A stretch of 17,809 nt of DNA from an uncultured Butyricicoccus sp. (GCA_947575935.1 CANPPM010000015.1:1-17809), one strand, 5' to 3'; numbered from the stretch's first letter, positions 1 through 7,998 are shown. Numbers and translations are program-made. The notes: generated by a model from the letters alone, not told the origin.

Positions 1-32
1 AGCTGATCGCAGCCTAAGGGATCGCAGACTCG

Positions 33-515
33 GTGATGACCATTTGGGGCGGCTGCGTGGGGTTTGCCTCTATCCTGCTGATGGGCATGAGCCTGCGCGA
101 TTGGGGCTCTTTCTTCCACAGCTTTGCTAAGGTTCCATGGGGCGAGCTGTTTGATGTACACGCATTTTGGCCGTTGTATATTGTAGAGATGCTGATCCTG
201 CTCTTGGTCAGCCTGTTTTCTTCGATCGGGCACACGTATGTTTCCATCGCGATCGGCCACATGTTCCACCGGCGCCGCATCGCCTGTGCAATTGCCGCAT
301 ACATTGGCATCAACATCATTGGAGGCGTCCTGTTTGCTACGGTGATCAATATCACAAACCAGATGCAGCTGGACAGAATTTTCCCAAATTTAGATTTCAC
401 CCCCTGGACGCTCCACCTGATCCTATTGATATCAATCCTCTTTACAGCCATACCGGCCGCCATTTATTTCATCGGTACCAACTGGATCCTGTCATGCAAA
501 CTTAACCTGGAATAA
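33..515 (+). CDS. ABC-2 type transporter permease, C-terminal half (5' part outside window or broken)
   Basis: The 160 residues read as a very hydrophobic membrane protein with about four membrane segments (roughly residues 3-22, 45-75, 82-106 and 126-152). It ends in a short polar tail, CKLNLE, typical of the C-terminus of ABC-2 family permeases (the membrane half of drug, bacteriocin or lantibiotic exporters). Such permeases are usually about 230-260 residues, so the N-terminal half is missing. In the same frame a TAA lies at 15-17, with open codons on both sides of it. Either an upstream gene ends there and this is a short separate protein starting at GTG 33 or ATG 36, or the stop interrupts one longer permease gene. 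The only ribosome-binding-like bases are AAGGG at 16-20, rather far from the start. The lipoprotein gene follows after 21 bp and is probably in the same operon. I am fairly confident of the family and unsure of the start and of intactness. Confidence 0.6.
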   Translation: MMTIWGGCVGFASILLMGMSLRDWGSFFHSFAKVPWGELFDVHAFWPLYIVEMLILLLVSLFSSIGHTYVSIAIGHMFHRRRIACAIAAYIGINIIGGVLFATVINITNQMQLDRIFPNLDFTPWTLHLILLISILFTAIPAAIYFIGTNWILSCKLNLE

Positions 516-536
516 CGCAAAAGAGAGGGACTTCCT

Positions 537-1004
537 ATGAAAAAATGCATTGCGGCACTGCTGTCTGCAGCACTGCTGTCCATCCTGCCGAGCGGCTGCG
601 CTGCCCGGCAGGATACAGAGGACCTCGACACGCTCAGCGGCAACCTTTCCAAGGCCGAGCAAATCGAAGTCTATGACAAGGACTTTCAGCTGCTGTACGT
701 TCTGACCACAGAAGACGAGCTCGACTCCTTTTTCTATCGCCTTGCGCCGGAGAGCTGGGAAGAATCCGACGGCAAGCCTGAGCTGAACGCGCCGGCAGAA
801 GCCTCCTTCGTCTTCTCCCAACGCCCGACCGAGACGATCCTAGGCGGCAAACCCAATGCGGAGGACCGGCAGGAGCTGCTTCGTCTCACGATTTACGAAG
901 ACTCGGATGTCGCCTATGTCAAACTGTGGCTCTTTGACTTCCATATGAAACTGCCGCAGGAAACGCTGGAAGCGCTTCGCACCGCTGCCGGCATAGACGT
1001 GTGA
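537..1004 (+). CDS. Small predicted lipoprotein of unknown function
   Basis: This 155-residue protein has a lipoprotein-type N-terminus: MKK, a hydrophobic stretch at residues 4-17, then PSGC with the acceptor Cys at 21. The lipobox is slightly off consensus because Pro is at -3 and Leu at -4. The rest is soluble and acidic, with no motif I recognise. It should be attached to the outer face of the cytoplasmic membrane. The start is supported by GAGAGGGA at 524-531, six bases before the ATG. It follows the ABC-2 permease fragment by 21 bp and is closed by an intrinsic terminator, so it is the last gene of that operon. Small lipoproteins often accompany ABC-2 permeases, but a functional link here is only inferred from position. 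Confidence 0.8.
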   Translation: MKKCIAALLSAALLSILPSGCAARQDTEDLDTLSGNLSKAEQIEVYDKDFQLLYVLTTEDELDSFFYRLAPESWEESDGKPELNAPAEASFVFSQRPTETILGGKPNAEDRQELLRLTIYEDSDVAYVKLWLFDFHMKLPQETLEALRTAAGIDV

Positions 1005-1018
1005 CGTCCCATCCGACA

Positions 1019-1064
1019 ACCGAACGCACGACGGTCAAACAAGGCTGCCGTGCGTTCGGTTTTT
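1019..1064 (+). terminator. Rho-independent terminator after the lipoprotein gene
   Basis: A perfect 12 bp inverted repeat, ACCGAACGCACG at 1019-1030 and CGTGCGTTCGGT at 1049-1060, encloses an 18 nt loop. It runs directly into a T tract at 1060-1064. It begins 15 bp after the stop codon of the lipoprotein gene, which is where an operon end would be expected. Confidence 0.9.
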
Positions 1065-1423
1065 CTGCTTTCCATGGATCATTGATTTTGGCGCGCCCCT
1101 CCGCAAATTCGCTCCCGCGTCTTGCTCCCATCGCATCGCAGCCAACGGCAAAGCCTAGAAAAAGCCGAACCCTTCGCAAAAACACACAATTTGATTTCCC
1201 TTTTCCTGCCCAAAAACACAGGGCGTACCGCGCCGGTTTCTGCAGCCAATTCCTCTGCGCAGCGTTACGCAAATTGGGGACATACATTTTCCGCCAGATT
1301 TTGCAAACCGCAGCGGCGGGCATGCCGCCGCGCCGGGGAAAAACCTCACAATTTCAAACCGGCCGGACCGTCTGCTTTCCATCAAAATGATGAAATTTGC
1401 CCAAAACGCCGTAGAAATGAAAT
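1065..1423. other. Gene-free stretch between the lipoprotein terminator and pyk
   Basis: I see no convincing gene on either strand. The open frames here have no ribosome binding site, no recognisable protein and a composition unlike the neighbouring genes. What it does hold is a 7 bp GC hairpin at 1313-1331 (GCGGCGG/CCGCCGC, 5 nt loop, no T tract) and several AT-rich words of the AATTTG/CAATTT type scattered in otherwise mixed sequence. The last of these form a direct repeat next to the pyk promoter. It could be a long regulatory region or the remnant of a lost gene, and nothing in it decides between these. Confidence 0.5.
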
Positions 1424-1426
1424 TTG
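1390..1426 (+). repeat. 10 bp direct repeat, candidate operator upstream of pyk
   Basis: ATGAAATTTG occurs exactly at 1390-1399 and again at 1417-1426, start to start 27 bp. The second copy ends two bases before the proposed -35 box of pyk. Two identical words placed upstream of a promoter suggest a binding site for a transcription factor. The words are AT-rich, so chance is a real alternative. I do not recognise the regulator. Confidence 0.35.
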
Positions 1427-1428
1427 AA

Positions 1429-1457
1429 TTGCATTAGCAGGCGAGAAATGGTAAACT
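1429..1457 (+). promoter_or_regulatory. Promoter of pyk (TTGCAT-17-TAAACT, extended -10)
   Basis: The -35 box TTGCAT lies at 1429-1434 and the -10 box TAAACT at 1452-1457, separated by 17 bp. A TG dinucleotide at 1449-1450, one base before the -10, gives an extended -10 element. Transcription would start near 1464, leaving a leader of about 57 nt. That leader contains a 6 bp hairpin (TCCCGC 1482-1487, GCGGGA 1496-1501) immediately before the ribosome binding site. Confidence 0.7.
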
Positions 1458-1520
1458 ACAAATGAGAAAACAGAACAATTGTCCCGCAAGGTTCGGCGGG
1501 AAAAGGAAAGGAACTTGTGT

Positions 1521-2987
1521 ATGCGCAGAACAAAAATTATCTGTACGCTGGGCCCGGCGACTGACCAGGGCACAATCCTGGAGGACATGATGAAGGCCGG
1601 CATGAATGTCGCCCGTTTTAATTTCAGCCACGGCTCGCATGAGGAACAAAAAACCCGGATCGACCAGGTGAAAGCCGCCCGCGCCAAACTGGGCAAACCC
1701 ATCGGCCTGCTGCTGGACACCAAGGGTCCCGAAATCCGGATTAAGTCCTTCAAGGAGGGGCGCGTCGAACTGCTGACCGGCGATGAGTTTACCCTGACGA
1801 CACGCGAGGTGGAAGGCGACAGCCATATTGTCTCCATCACCTATGAGGGCCTGCCCGACGATGTCAGCGAGGGCACGCGCATCCTGATCGACGACGGCCT
1901 GCTCGGGCTGGAAGTCCTGCGCATCGAAAACGGCACCGATATTGTCTGCCGGGTGCAGAACGACGGCCCGCTCTCCGACCGGAAATCGATCAATGTCCCG
2001 GGCATTCAGCTACACATGCCCTATATTTCGGAGAAGGACCGGGATGACATCCTTTTCGGCATTGAACAGGGCATCGACTTTATTGCAGCGTCCTTTATGC
2101 GTTCGGCAGAAGACGCGCGTGCAGTCAAGGCAATTCTGGCCGAACATGACGCCAAGCACATCCAGCTGATCGCCAAGATCGAGAATATGGAGGGCGTCAA
2201 CAACATCGTAGAAATCCTTCGGGAGACGGATGGCCTGATGGTCGCACGCGGTGACCTGGGCGTCGAAGTCCCCTATTATGAGCTGCCCGAAATCCAAAAA
2301 CTGCTGATCAAAACCGCAATCTCGGCGGGTAAACTGGTGGTCACAGCTACCCAGATGCTGGAATCTATGGCGAAGAATCCGCGCGCGACCCGCGCAGAGG
2401 TCTCCGACGTAGCGAACGCGGTTTTTGACGGCACGTCCGCAATCATGCTTTCGGGGGAAACCTCGGTAGGAAAATATCCGGTCGAGGCTGTGCGCACCAT
2501 GAGCCAGATTGCCGAAAACGCCGAATCCAAAATCCACTACGACCGCCGCCGCATCACACGCGACGAGTTCACAGAAATCCAGCTGGACGGCGAACGGCGC
2601 ACCAACGCCATTGCGCATGCAACCTGCACGACATCCTCCGACCTGGGGGTCAAATGTATCGTGGCAGTCACGCAGTCGGGCACGACCGCGCGGGCCGTCT
2701 CGGCGTTCCGTCCCGGCACGCTGGTCGTCGGCGCAACCAACTCCGAGCGCACGTTCCACCAGCTGACCATCCATTGGGGCATCATGCCGTGCATGGTCAA
2801 AACCGCATACTCCGGGACTGAGCTGTACACCCAGGCAGTCCGTGCGGCAGTCACGGCGGTAGATGCCAAGATCGGCGATATGATCACCGTGACGGCAGGT
2901 ATGCCGGTCGGCCACTGCGCCTTCACAAACACCCTGCGGCTGGTCGGCATTACGCAGGATTATATCGATATGGCGTTTGAAGAGTGA
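1521..2987 (+). CDS. pyk: Pyruvate kinase
   Basis: Converts phosphoenolpyruvate and ADP to pyruvate and ATP, the last step of glycolysis, in the cytoplasm. The 488-residue protein shows the family motifs in order: KIICTLGPA at 5-13, ARFNFSHG at 31-38, DTKGPEIR at 66-73, the active-site lysine segment IAKIENMEG at 217-225, VARGDLGVE at 241-249, ATQMLESM at 276-283 and SGETSVGKYP at 311-320. The C-terminal regulatory domain runs from about 355 to the end. The length is that of the ordinary enzyme; the extra phosphohistidine-type C-terminal domain of Bacillus pyruvate kinases is absent. The start is set at the ATG that begins MRRTKIICT. AAAGGAAAGGA at 1502-1512 precedes it, and the frame extends further upstream only into the leader. 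It has its own promoter, and the LCP gene follows after 87 bp. Confidence 0.97.
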   Translation: MRRTKIICTLGPATDQGTILEDMMKAGMNVARFNFSHGSHEEQKTRIDQVKAARAKLGKPIGLLLDTKGPEIRIKSFKEGRVELLTGDEFTLTTREVEGDSHIVSITYEGLPDDVSEGTRILIDDGLLGLEVLRIENGTDIVCRVQNDGPLSDRKSINVPGIQLHMPYISEKDRDDILFGIEQGIDFIAASFMRSAEDARAVKAILAEHDAKHIQLIAKIENMEGVNNIVEILRETDGLMVARGDLGVEVPYYELPEIQKLLIKTAISAGKLVVTATQMLESMAKNPRATRAEVSDVANAVFDGTSAIMLSGETSVGKYPVEAVRTMSQIAENAESKIHYDRRRITRDEFTEIQLDGERRTNAIAHATCTTSSDLGVKCIVAVTQSGTTARAVSAFRPGTLVVGATNSERTFHQLTIHWGIMPCMVKTAYSGTELYTQAVRAAVTAVDAKIGDMITVTAGMPVGHCAFTNTLRLVGITQDYIDMAFEE

Positions 2988-3001
2988 CCCTGCTCCCCCG
3001 G

Positions 3002-3026
3002 CGGCCCCGCCTTTGCGGTGGGGCCG
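3002..3026 (+). terminator. GC-rich hairpin after pyk, possible weak terminator
   Basis: CGGCCCCGCC at 3002-3011 pairs with GGTGGGGCCG at 3017-3026: ten pairs including one G-T, around a 5 nt loop. The position 14 bp after the pyk stop suits a terminator. No T tract follows, so efficient intrinsic termination is doubtful, and some read-through into the LCP gene is likely. Confidence 0.4.
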
Positions 3027-3074
3027 GCACATCGCCGGCCCCTCAAACATCCTCCAGGAAAGACGTGATACAGA

Positions 3075-4055
3075 TTGTCATTCAGGCGATTCACCAGAAT
3101 TTTGCGGCGCTGGCTGCTGATGGCAGCCGTGCTGTCAGCCGTCGTGGTCGGCGGGCTCTATGGCTACCGGTTCTATGCCGCAATGCAGTATGATTATGAC
3201 AGCTCGTTCGACAGCGCCGACCTCGGCGCACGCAGCATCAGCACAAAAGGGATCACCAATATTGCGCTTTTCGGGATTGACGCACGGCCCGGGGAAGAGG
3301 TCTCCCGTTCCGACTCGATCATGATTCTGACCATTGACAATACACGCGGCAAAATCAAACTGACCAGCGTCATGCGTGACTCTCTGGTTGAAATCGACGG
3401 CGCCAAGGACAAGATCAACCACGCCTATACCCTCGGCCCTCAACAGGCCGTGCGTACTTTAAATGAAACCTTTGGTTTGGATATCACCGAATATGCAACC
3501 GTAAATTTTGACCAGATGTGCGATATGATCGACGCGGTCGGCGGCATCAATATCACCATTTACGAAAATGAGATCCAGGAAACCAACCGTTTCATCCGCG
3601 AGTACTGCGTCGAACAGCGCGGCATCCCCAATTATGAATCGTATTACCTTGCGGAAGAGGGCTATCAGTGGCTCAACGGCGTGCAGGCCATGAGCTATGG
3701 CCGCATCCGGAAAAACGGTACCGGCGATGATTGGCAGCGCGTCAACCGGCAGGCGCGCGTGCTGCAGTGCATGATCGAACAGGTCAAAGGGCTATCCATC
3801 GGCAAAATAACCGATCTTGCCGCCAAAGTGCTGCCCAACGTCAAAACTTCGCTCCGGATGAGCGAACTGACCCCGCTGATGCTAGGGATGCTGCGTTTTG
3901 GCGCGCCGCATGTCGAGCACTTCCGGCTGCCGGTGGACGGCTGCTGGGAGTATTCCGGCGACGGGGCCTATATCCTTTTCGATACCGAAGAGGCCGCCGA
4001 GCAGCTGTATCAATATATTTATGAAGACCAGCTCCCGGAAGGCGCCGCAGACTGA
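3075..4055 (+). CDS. LytR-CpsA-Psr (LCP) family cell-wall glycopolymer ligase
   Basis: LCP proteins move undecaprenyl-linked polymers (teichoic acid, capsule or other wall glycans) onto peptidoglycan outside the cell. The 326-residue protein has a short basic cytoplasmic N-terminus, one membrane anchor at about 13-31, and an extracellular LCP domain. Visible motifs are GIDAR at 67-71, SRSDSIMILTID at 77-88, SVMRDS with Arg101, KINHAY at 113-118, NFDQMCDMIDAVGGI at 144-158, and the Arg-rich stretch at 200-230 (NGVQAMSYGRIR, then DDW.RV.RQ.RV). These hold the residues that bind the lipid pyrophosphate in this family. The chosen start is TTG 3075, which keeps the basic residues before the anchor; CAGGAAAG at 3055-3062 is its likely ribosome binding site, with a long spacing. 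An ATG at 3120 is an alternative but would remove the basic tail. The polymer it transfers is not indicated by the neighbours. Confidence 0.92.
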   Translation: MSFRRFTRILRRWLLMAAVLSAVVVGGLYGYRFYAAMQYDYDSSFDSADLGARSISTKGITNIALFGIDARPGEEVSRSDSIMILTIDNTRGKIKLTSVMRDSLVEIDGAKDKINHAYTLGPQQAVRTLNETFGLDITEYATVNFDQMCDMIDAVGGINITIYENEIQETNRFIREYCVEQRGIPNYESYYLAEEGYQWLNGVQAMSYGRIRKNGTGDDWQRVNRQARVLQCMIEQVKGLSIGKITDLAAKVLPNVKTSLRMSELTPLMLGMLRFGAPHVEHFRLPVDGCWEYSGDGAYILFDTEEAAEQLYQYIYEDQLPEGAAD

Positions 4056-4235
4056 CGATTTGGGACAAGTCCGGCCCCGGCTGCCGGGCGCTTCTATAGC
4101 CCGCAGGCATTCCAACGCGCTTCCGGCAAAGTGGATTGCGGAAGCGCCTCCCCCACCTGCAAAACACACGGGGACACCCCAAAAACCAAAAAGGCGTGAA
4201 CGAGATCCGAGCAAAGCAAACCCGTGCAAGCGGTT

Positions 4236-4264
4236 TTGGAAAATCGCCGCAGCCGTCCTATGTT
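4236..4264 (+). promoter_or_regulatory. Possible promoter for the ABC exporter operon
   Basis: TTGGAA at 4236-4241 and TATGTT at 4259-4264 are separated by 17 bp. Each box differs from consensus at two positions. It is the best pair I see in the gap and would give a leader of about 155 nt that includes the 4354-4387 hairpin. It is not strong enough to be certain. Confidence 0.3.
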
Positions 4265-4353
4265 CAGCGATGCTGCTGTCTGGATACCTAGTGGCGGTAC
4301 GGCACAAATTGCTGTTTTTGCGATCGGATAAGCGCCGCTGCAAAAAACGCAGG

Positions 4354-4387
4354 GATGTGCCGGGCAGGGAATACCGCCCGGCACATC
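4354..4387 (+). promoter_or_regulatory. Perfect 12 bp hairpin upstream of the ABC exporter genes
   Basis: GATGTGCCGGGC at 4354-4365 pairs without mismatch with GCCCGGCACATC at 4376-4387 around a 10 nt loop. TTATCATCACCTTTT follows, which is T-rich but not a clean T tract. It ends 37 bases before the exporter start. It may terminate transcription coming from the LCP gene, act as an attenuator in the exporter leader, or be a DNA-binding palindrome. Confidence 0.5.
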
Positions 4388-4424
4388 TTATCATCACCTT
4401 TTGACGGGAAGGACGGAAAATGCG

Positions 4425-6134
4425 ATGCGCCTGATCATGCAATATCTGCGCCCCCATTTTTCCAAAATATTACTGGGCTTCTGCTGCAAGGTCTGCGGGA
4501 CGTTTTGCGATCTGCTGCTGCCGCTCATCCTGGCGCACCTCCTGGACGATGTGACGCCGCTTGGACGCCTGCGTCTGGTCGTGCTGTGGGGCGGCGCCAT
4601 GCTGCTGTGCGCCTGCGGCGGCCTACTTGGCAATGTGCTCGGCAACCGTATGGCCGCGGGCGTCGCGCGGGATGCGGCGCAAACGCTGCGGCATGACCTG
4701 TTTGCCAAAACGCTGCGGCTGTCCGGCGCACAGGTCGACCGGTTTACGATCCCCTCGTTGGAGTCGCGCCTGACCAGCGATACCTACCACGTGCACCATA
4801 TGATTGGCCGCATGCAGAAACTGGGCGTACGCGCCCCCATCCTGCTGCTCGGTGGAATCGTCGTTTCGGCTACGCTTGCGCCTGCCCTGACAATGGTACT
4901 GGTTGCGGCCATGCCGCTGGTCGCCGCCGTAGTCGTAGGCGTGACCCGTCTGGGCGTGCCCTTATATACCGCGCAGCAGCGCGCTGCCGACGGAATGGTC
5001 CGTGTTGCGCGGGAGAACGCGCAGGGGGTGCGCGTCATCAAGGCCCTTTCCCGCCGGACGCATGAACTTGCGCGCTTTGCCGGGGTCAACAACCGCCTCG
5101 CCGCCGCCGGCTACCGCTCGGGCGCGGTGATGGGGGCCGCCAATCCACTGATCACCCTTTTCCTAAATTTGGGCCTGACCGGCGTCATCCTGGTAGGGGC
5201 ACAGCGCGTGCATGCCGGGGTCACCGAACCTGGAGCCATTACAGCCTTTCTGGTCTATTTTACCTTGATCTCCAACGCGATGCTCTCCGTCGCGCGGATG
5301 TTTATCCTCTATTCCAAAGGCGTTGCCTCGGCAAACCGCATCGCCGAGGTCCTCGCCGTACCCGACGATCTCCCCCTGCAGGCAGAGAATCCCCCACAAC
5401 CGGACTGCGGGTACCTATGTTTTGAGGATGTTTCCTTCTCCTACCACCAGGGCAAAAACCATCTGGAACATATCAGCTTCCGGCTTGAGCGCGGACAGAC
5501 GCTCGGCGTCATCGGCGCAACCGGCAGCGGCAAAAGCACGCTGCTCAGCCTGCTGATGCGCTTTTACGACCCCAACAGCGGCTGCATCCGGCTGGAAGGG
5601 CGTGATATCCGGGAAATCCCACATTTTCGGGAACGCTTTGGCTCGGCGCTGCAGCAGGACTTCCTATGTACGGGCAGCATACTGGACAATATTGATTTTG
5701 GCCGCGGCCTCCCGGAAGAAACGCTGCGCCATGCCGCCCGGACAGCACAGGCCAGCGGCTTTATCGAGGCCCTTGCAGACGGATACAGCCACCCGCTCGC
5801 CGCAAAAGGGGTCAACCTGTCCGGCGGCCAGCGCCAGCGTCTGCTGATTGCCCGGGCGCTGGCAGGCACGCCCGAAATCCTGGTCCTGGACGACGCCTCC
5901 TCCGCGCTCGACTACCGCACCGACGCGGCCCTTCGGCAGGCCCTGCGGGGGCAAACGCATGCAGCGACCGTCATCGCCGCCCAGCGGATCAGCTCCGTTA
6001 TGCATGCCGACCGAATCCTAGTGCTGGAAGAGGGGCGGATCGCGGCACAGGGCACGCACACAGAGCTGATGGCGACGTGCAGGATTTACCGCGAGATTGC
6101 CGAAACCCAGCTGGAAACCGCTGTTTTGGAATGA
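4425..6134 (+). CDS. ABC exporter half-transporter, degenerate-site subunit of a probable heterodimer
   Basis: A 569-residue fusion of a six-helix exporter membrane domain (about 1-310) and an ATPase domain (about 330-569). ATPase motifs are Walker A GATGSGKST at 364-372, Q-loop QQDF at 410-413, signature LSGGQ at 465-469 and Walker B ILVLDD at 485-490. The catalytic Glu after Walker B is Asp490, and the switch His is Gln520 (IAAQRISS). This Glu-to-Asp and His-to-Gln pair is the known mark of the TM287/BmrC-like subunit in heterodimeric exporters, whose own Walker site does not hydrolyse ATP well. The partner gene follows after 9 bp. The start is ATG 4425 with GGAAGGA at 4408-4414; a TTG at 4401 in frame is less likely. 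The substrate is not known: multidrug, lipid or peptide export are all possible. Confidence 0.93.
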   Translation: MRLIMQYLRPHFSKILLGFCCKVCGTFCDLLLPLILAHLLDDVTPLGRLRLVVLWGGAMLLCACGGLLGNVLGNRMAAGVARDAAQTLRHDLFAKTLRLSGAQVDRFTIPSLESRLTSDTYHVHHMIGRMQKLGVRAPILLLGGIVVSATLAPALTMVLVAAMPLVAAVVVGVTRLGVPLYTAQQRAADGMVRVARENAQGVRVIKALSRRTHELARFAGVNNRLAAAGYRSGAVMGAANPLITLFLNLGLTGVILVGAQRVHAGVTEPGAITAFLVYFTLISNAMLSVARMFILYSKGVASANRIAEVLAVPDDLPLQAENPPQPDCGYLCFEDVSFSYHQGKNHLEHISFRLERGQTLGVIGATGSGKSTLLSLLMRFYDPNSGCIRLEGRDIREIPHFRERFGSALQQDFLCTGSILDNIDFGRGLPEETLRHAARTAQASGFIEALADGYSHPLAAKGVNLSGGQRQRLLIARALAGTPEILVLDDASSALDYRTDAALRQALRGQTHAATVIAAQRISSVMHADRILVLEEGRIAAQGTHTELMATCRIYREIAETQLETAVLE

Positions 6135-6143
6135 GGTGCCGCC

Positions 6144-7976
6144 ATGGCAGAGCTGTTCAAAAAACGAATTGACGACCGCATCGACAGCCGCTCCTTCGAC
6201 CGTCTGAGCGATGTACAGACACGCACGGTGCTGCGGCGCTGCTGGGGTTACCTTGCGCCATACCGCATCCGTATTTTTACAGGCCTGTTTCTGACCGTCT
6301 CAGCCAACCTGTTTTCGCTGGCCGGCCCCCGCCTTTCAGGCGCGGCAATCGATCAAATTGCAGGCAGGGGCGCCGTCAACTTCCCTCAGGTGTATTTCTA
6401 CTGCGGGTGGATGCTGGTATGTTTCCTGCTGCACGCCGGGCTGTCCTATCTGCTCAGCCTGCTGATGGCCGGCCTGAGCCGTAACGTAACCTGCCGCCTG
6501 CGCGAAGAAGCTTTCGCTAAGCTGCACCGTCTGCCGGTGCGCTACTTTGACACCCGCCAGACCGGCGACATCATCTCCCATCTTTCCTACGATATTGACG
6601 CGCTGGGGGAATCGCTGTCCAACGACGCCCTGCAAATCGCGGTCAGCATGATCACGGTCGTAGGTTCGCTGGCCATGATGCTGTCGATCTCCCCACCGCT
6701 GGTCTTGGTGTTCGCGGTGACCATGCCAATGAATTTTTTATTCAGCCGCTACCGCGCCCGGCTCCTACACCCGCTGTTTCAGCGGCGGGCCCGCGCGCTT
6801 GGGCAGCTGAACGGTTTTTCGGAGGAAATGCTGTCCGGGCAAAAAACCATTGCCGCCTACGGACGGGAAACCGTCATGCTCAGCCGCTTTGACCAAAAGA
6901 ACCAGGATGCCGCAAGATGCTATTATGAGGCCGAATACCAGGCGTCCGTTATGGGCCCCTGCGTCCGGTTCATCAACGACTTCGGGCTGGCCATGGTCTG
7001 CATGTTCGGCGCGATCCTGTACATGCTGGGCGGGACGCAGGTCGGCGCCGTTACGCTGCCCGGCATCACCCTAGGCGGGATTTCTTCTTTTGTACTGTAC
7101 TCCCGCCGCTTTTCCGGGCCGGTCAACGAGCTTGCAAACCTGGTCGGCGAGCTGCAGTCCGCGCTGGCCGCATCCGAACGTGTTTTTGCACTGTTGGACG
7201 AAACGGAGGAACCGCATGACCGTCCGGGGGCCAACACACTTGACGCTGTGCGCGGCGAGGTCACGCTTGACCAGATCCGTTTTGGCTATGATCCGGCGCG
7301 CCCGGTGCTTCAGAATTTCCGGTTATCTGTGCAGCCCGGTACGCTGGTCGCCATTGTCGGCCCGACTGGCGCGGGCAAGACCACGATCATCAATCTACTG
7401 ATGCGTTTTTACGACCCGGATGCAGGCGAGCTCCGGGTAGACGGCGTCGAAATCCGGGATGCCGCGCGAGACAGCCTGCGACGGCAGTACACCATGGTCC
7501 TGCAGGACAGCTGGCTGTTTTCAGGCACCGTCTTCGAAAATATCGCCTATGGCCGGGATGGCGCGACGCGTGAACAGGTTGTCACAGCCGCCAAAGCGGC
7601 CAAAATCCACCACTTCATTGAGCGGCTGCCGCAAGGCTATGACACCATGCTCTCCGACGACGGCGTCAACATCTCGCAGGGGCAAAAACAGCTGATCACC
7701 ATTGCAAGGGCCATGTTGGCAGATGCGCGGATGCTGATCCTGGACGAGGCAACCTCAAATGTCGATTCGCGCACCGAACGCCTGATCCAACAGGCGATGT
7801 ACCGCCTAATGCAGCAGAAAACCTGTTTCGTAATCGCACACCGCCTGTCCACCATCCGAAATGCGGACACCATCCTGGTGATCCGGGACGGCGCGGTAGC
7901 CGAACAAGGCTCCCATGCCGAACTGATGCGCAGGCAGGGCGTCTATTATACCCTGTACATGTCGCAATTCTCCTGA
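6144..7976 (+). CDS. ABC exporter half-transporter, catalytic subunit of the probable heterodimer
   Basis: A 610-residue membrane domain (about 30-345) plus ATPase domain (about 370-610). Walker A is GPTGAGKTT at 406-414, the Q-loop QDSW at 454-457, Walker B MLILDE at 530-535 with the catalytic Glu535, and the switch His is His566 (IAHRLST). The signature is ISQGQ at 510-514 instead of LSGGQ. In heterodimeric exporters the subunit with intact Walker B Glu and switch His carries the altered signature, which completes the partner's degenerate site. The two genes therefore complement each other exactly as expected. A charged N-terminal extension of about 30 residues precedes the first helix. TGAGGTG at 6132-6138, overlapping the upstream stop codon, is the ribosome binding site. 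truA follows after 22 bp, probably on the same transcript. Confidence 0.94.
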   Translation: MAELFKKRIDDRIDSRSFDRLSDVQTRTVLRRCWGYLAPYRIRIFTGLFLTVSANLFSLAGPRLSGAAIDQIAGRGAVNFPQVYFYCGWMLVCFLLHAGLSYLLSLLMAGLSRNVTCRLREEAFAKLHRLPVRYFDTRQTGDIISHLSYDIDALGESLSNDALQIAVSMITVVGSLAMMLSISPPLVLVFAVTMPMNFLFSRYRARLLHPLFQRRARALGQLNGFSEEMLSGQKTIAAYGRETVMLSRFDQKNQDAARCYYEAEYQASVMGPCVRFINDFGLAMVCMFGAILYMLGGTQVGAVTLPGITLGGISSFVLYSRRFSGPVNELANLVGELQSALAASERVFALLDETEEPHDRPGANTLDAVRGEVTLDQIRFGYDPARPVLQNFRLSVQPGTLVAIVGPTGAGKTTIINLLMRFYDPDAGELRVDGVEIRDAARDSLRRQYTMVLQDSWLFSGTVFENIAYGRDGATREQVVTAAKAAKIHHFIERLPQGYDTMLSDDGVNISQGQKQLITIARAMLADARMLILDEATSNVDSRTERLIQQAMYRLMQQKTCFVIAHRLSTIRNADTILVIRDGAVAEQGSHAELMRRQGVYYTLYMSQFS

Positions 7977-7998
7977 ACCCTGAAGGGAGGGACCGAAG

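Larger units (their letters stand above)
4056..4424. other. Gene-poor gap between the LCP gene and the ABC exporters
   Basis: No gene is firmly supported. Reading the + strand in the frame of 4192-4404 gives a run ending at a TGA at 4402-4404. It contains a basic stretch followed by a plausible membrane helix (about 4229-4317, KRFWKIAAAVLCSAMLLSGY and onward). It has no ATG or ribosome binding site of its own within the gap, so it may be a decayed gene or chance. A moderate promoter-like pair lies at 4236-4264 and a perfect 12 bp hairpin at 4354-4387. Confidence 0.4.

Noticed and set aside
1001..1427. Overlapping open frames on both strands in the 1005-1500 gap as hypothetical proteins.
   Set aside because: They have no ribosome binding site and no recognisable domain. 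Their residue composition is typical of translated non-coding GC-rich DNA, and several overlap the terminator.
1479..1520. An upstream extension of pyruvate kinase.
   Set aside because: The added residues match no pyruvate kinase N-terminus, and the real ribosome binding site lies inside this stretch, just before ATG 1521.
2010..3050. A long antisense open frame across pyk.
   Set aside because: It is the mirror of the strongly conserved pyk gene; its composition (rich in Arg, Gly, Cys and His) and lack of any known motif mark it as a shadow in GC-rich DNA.
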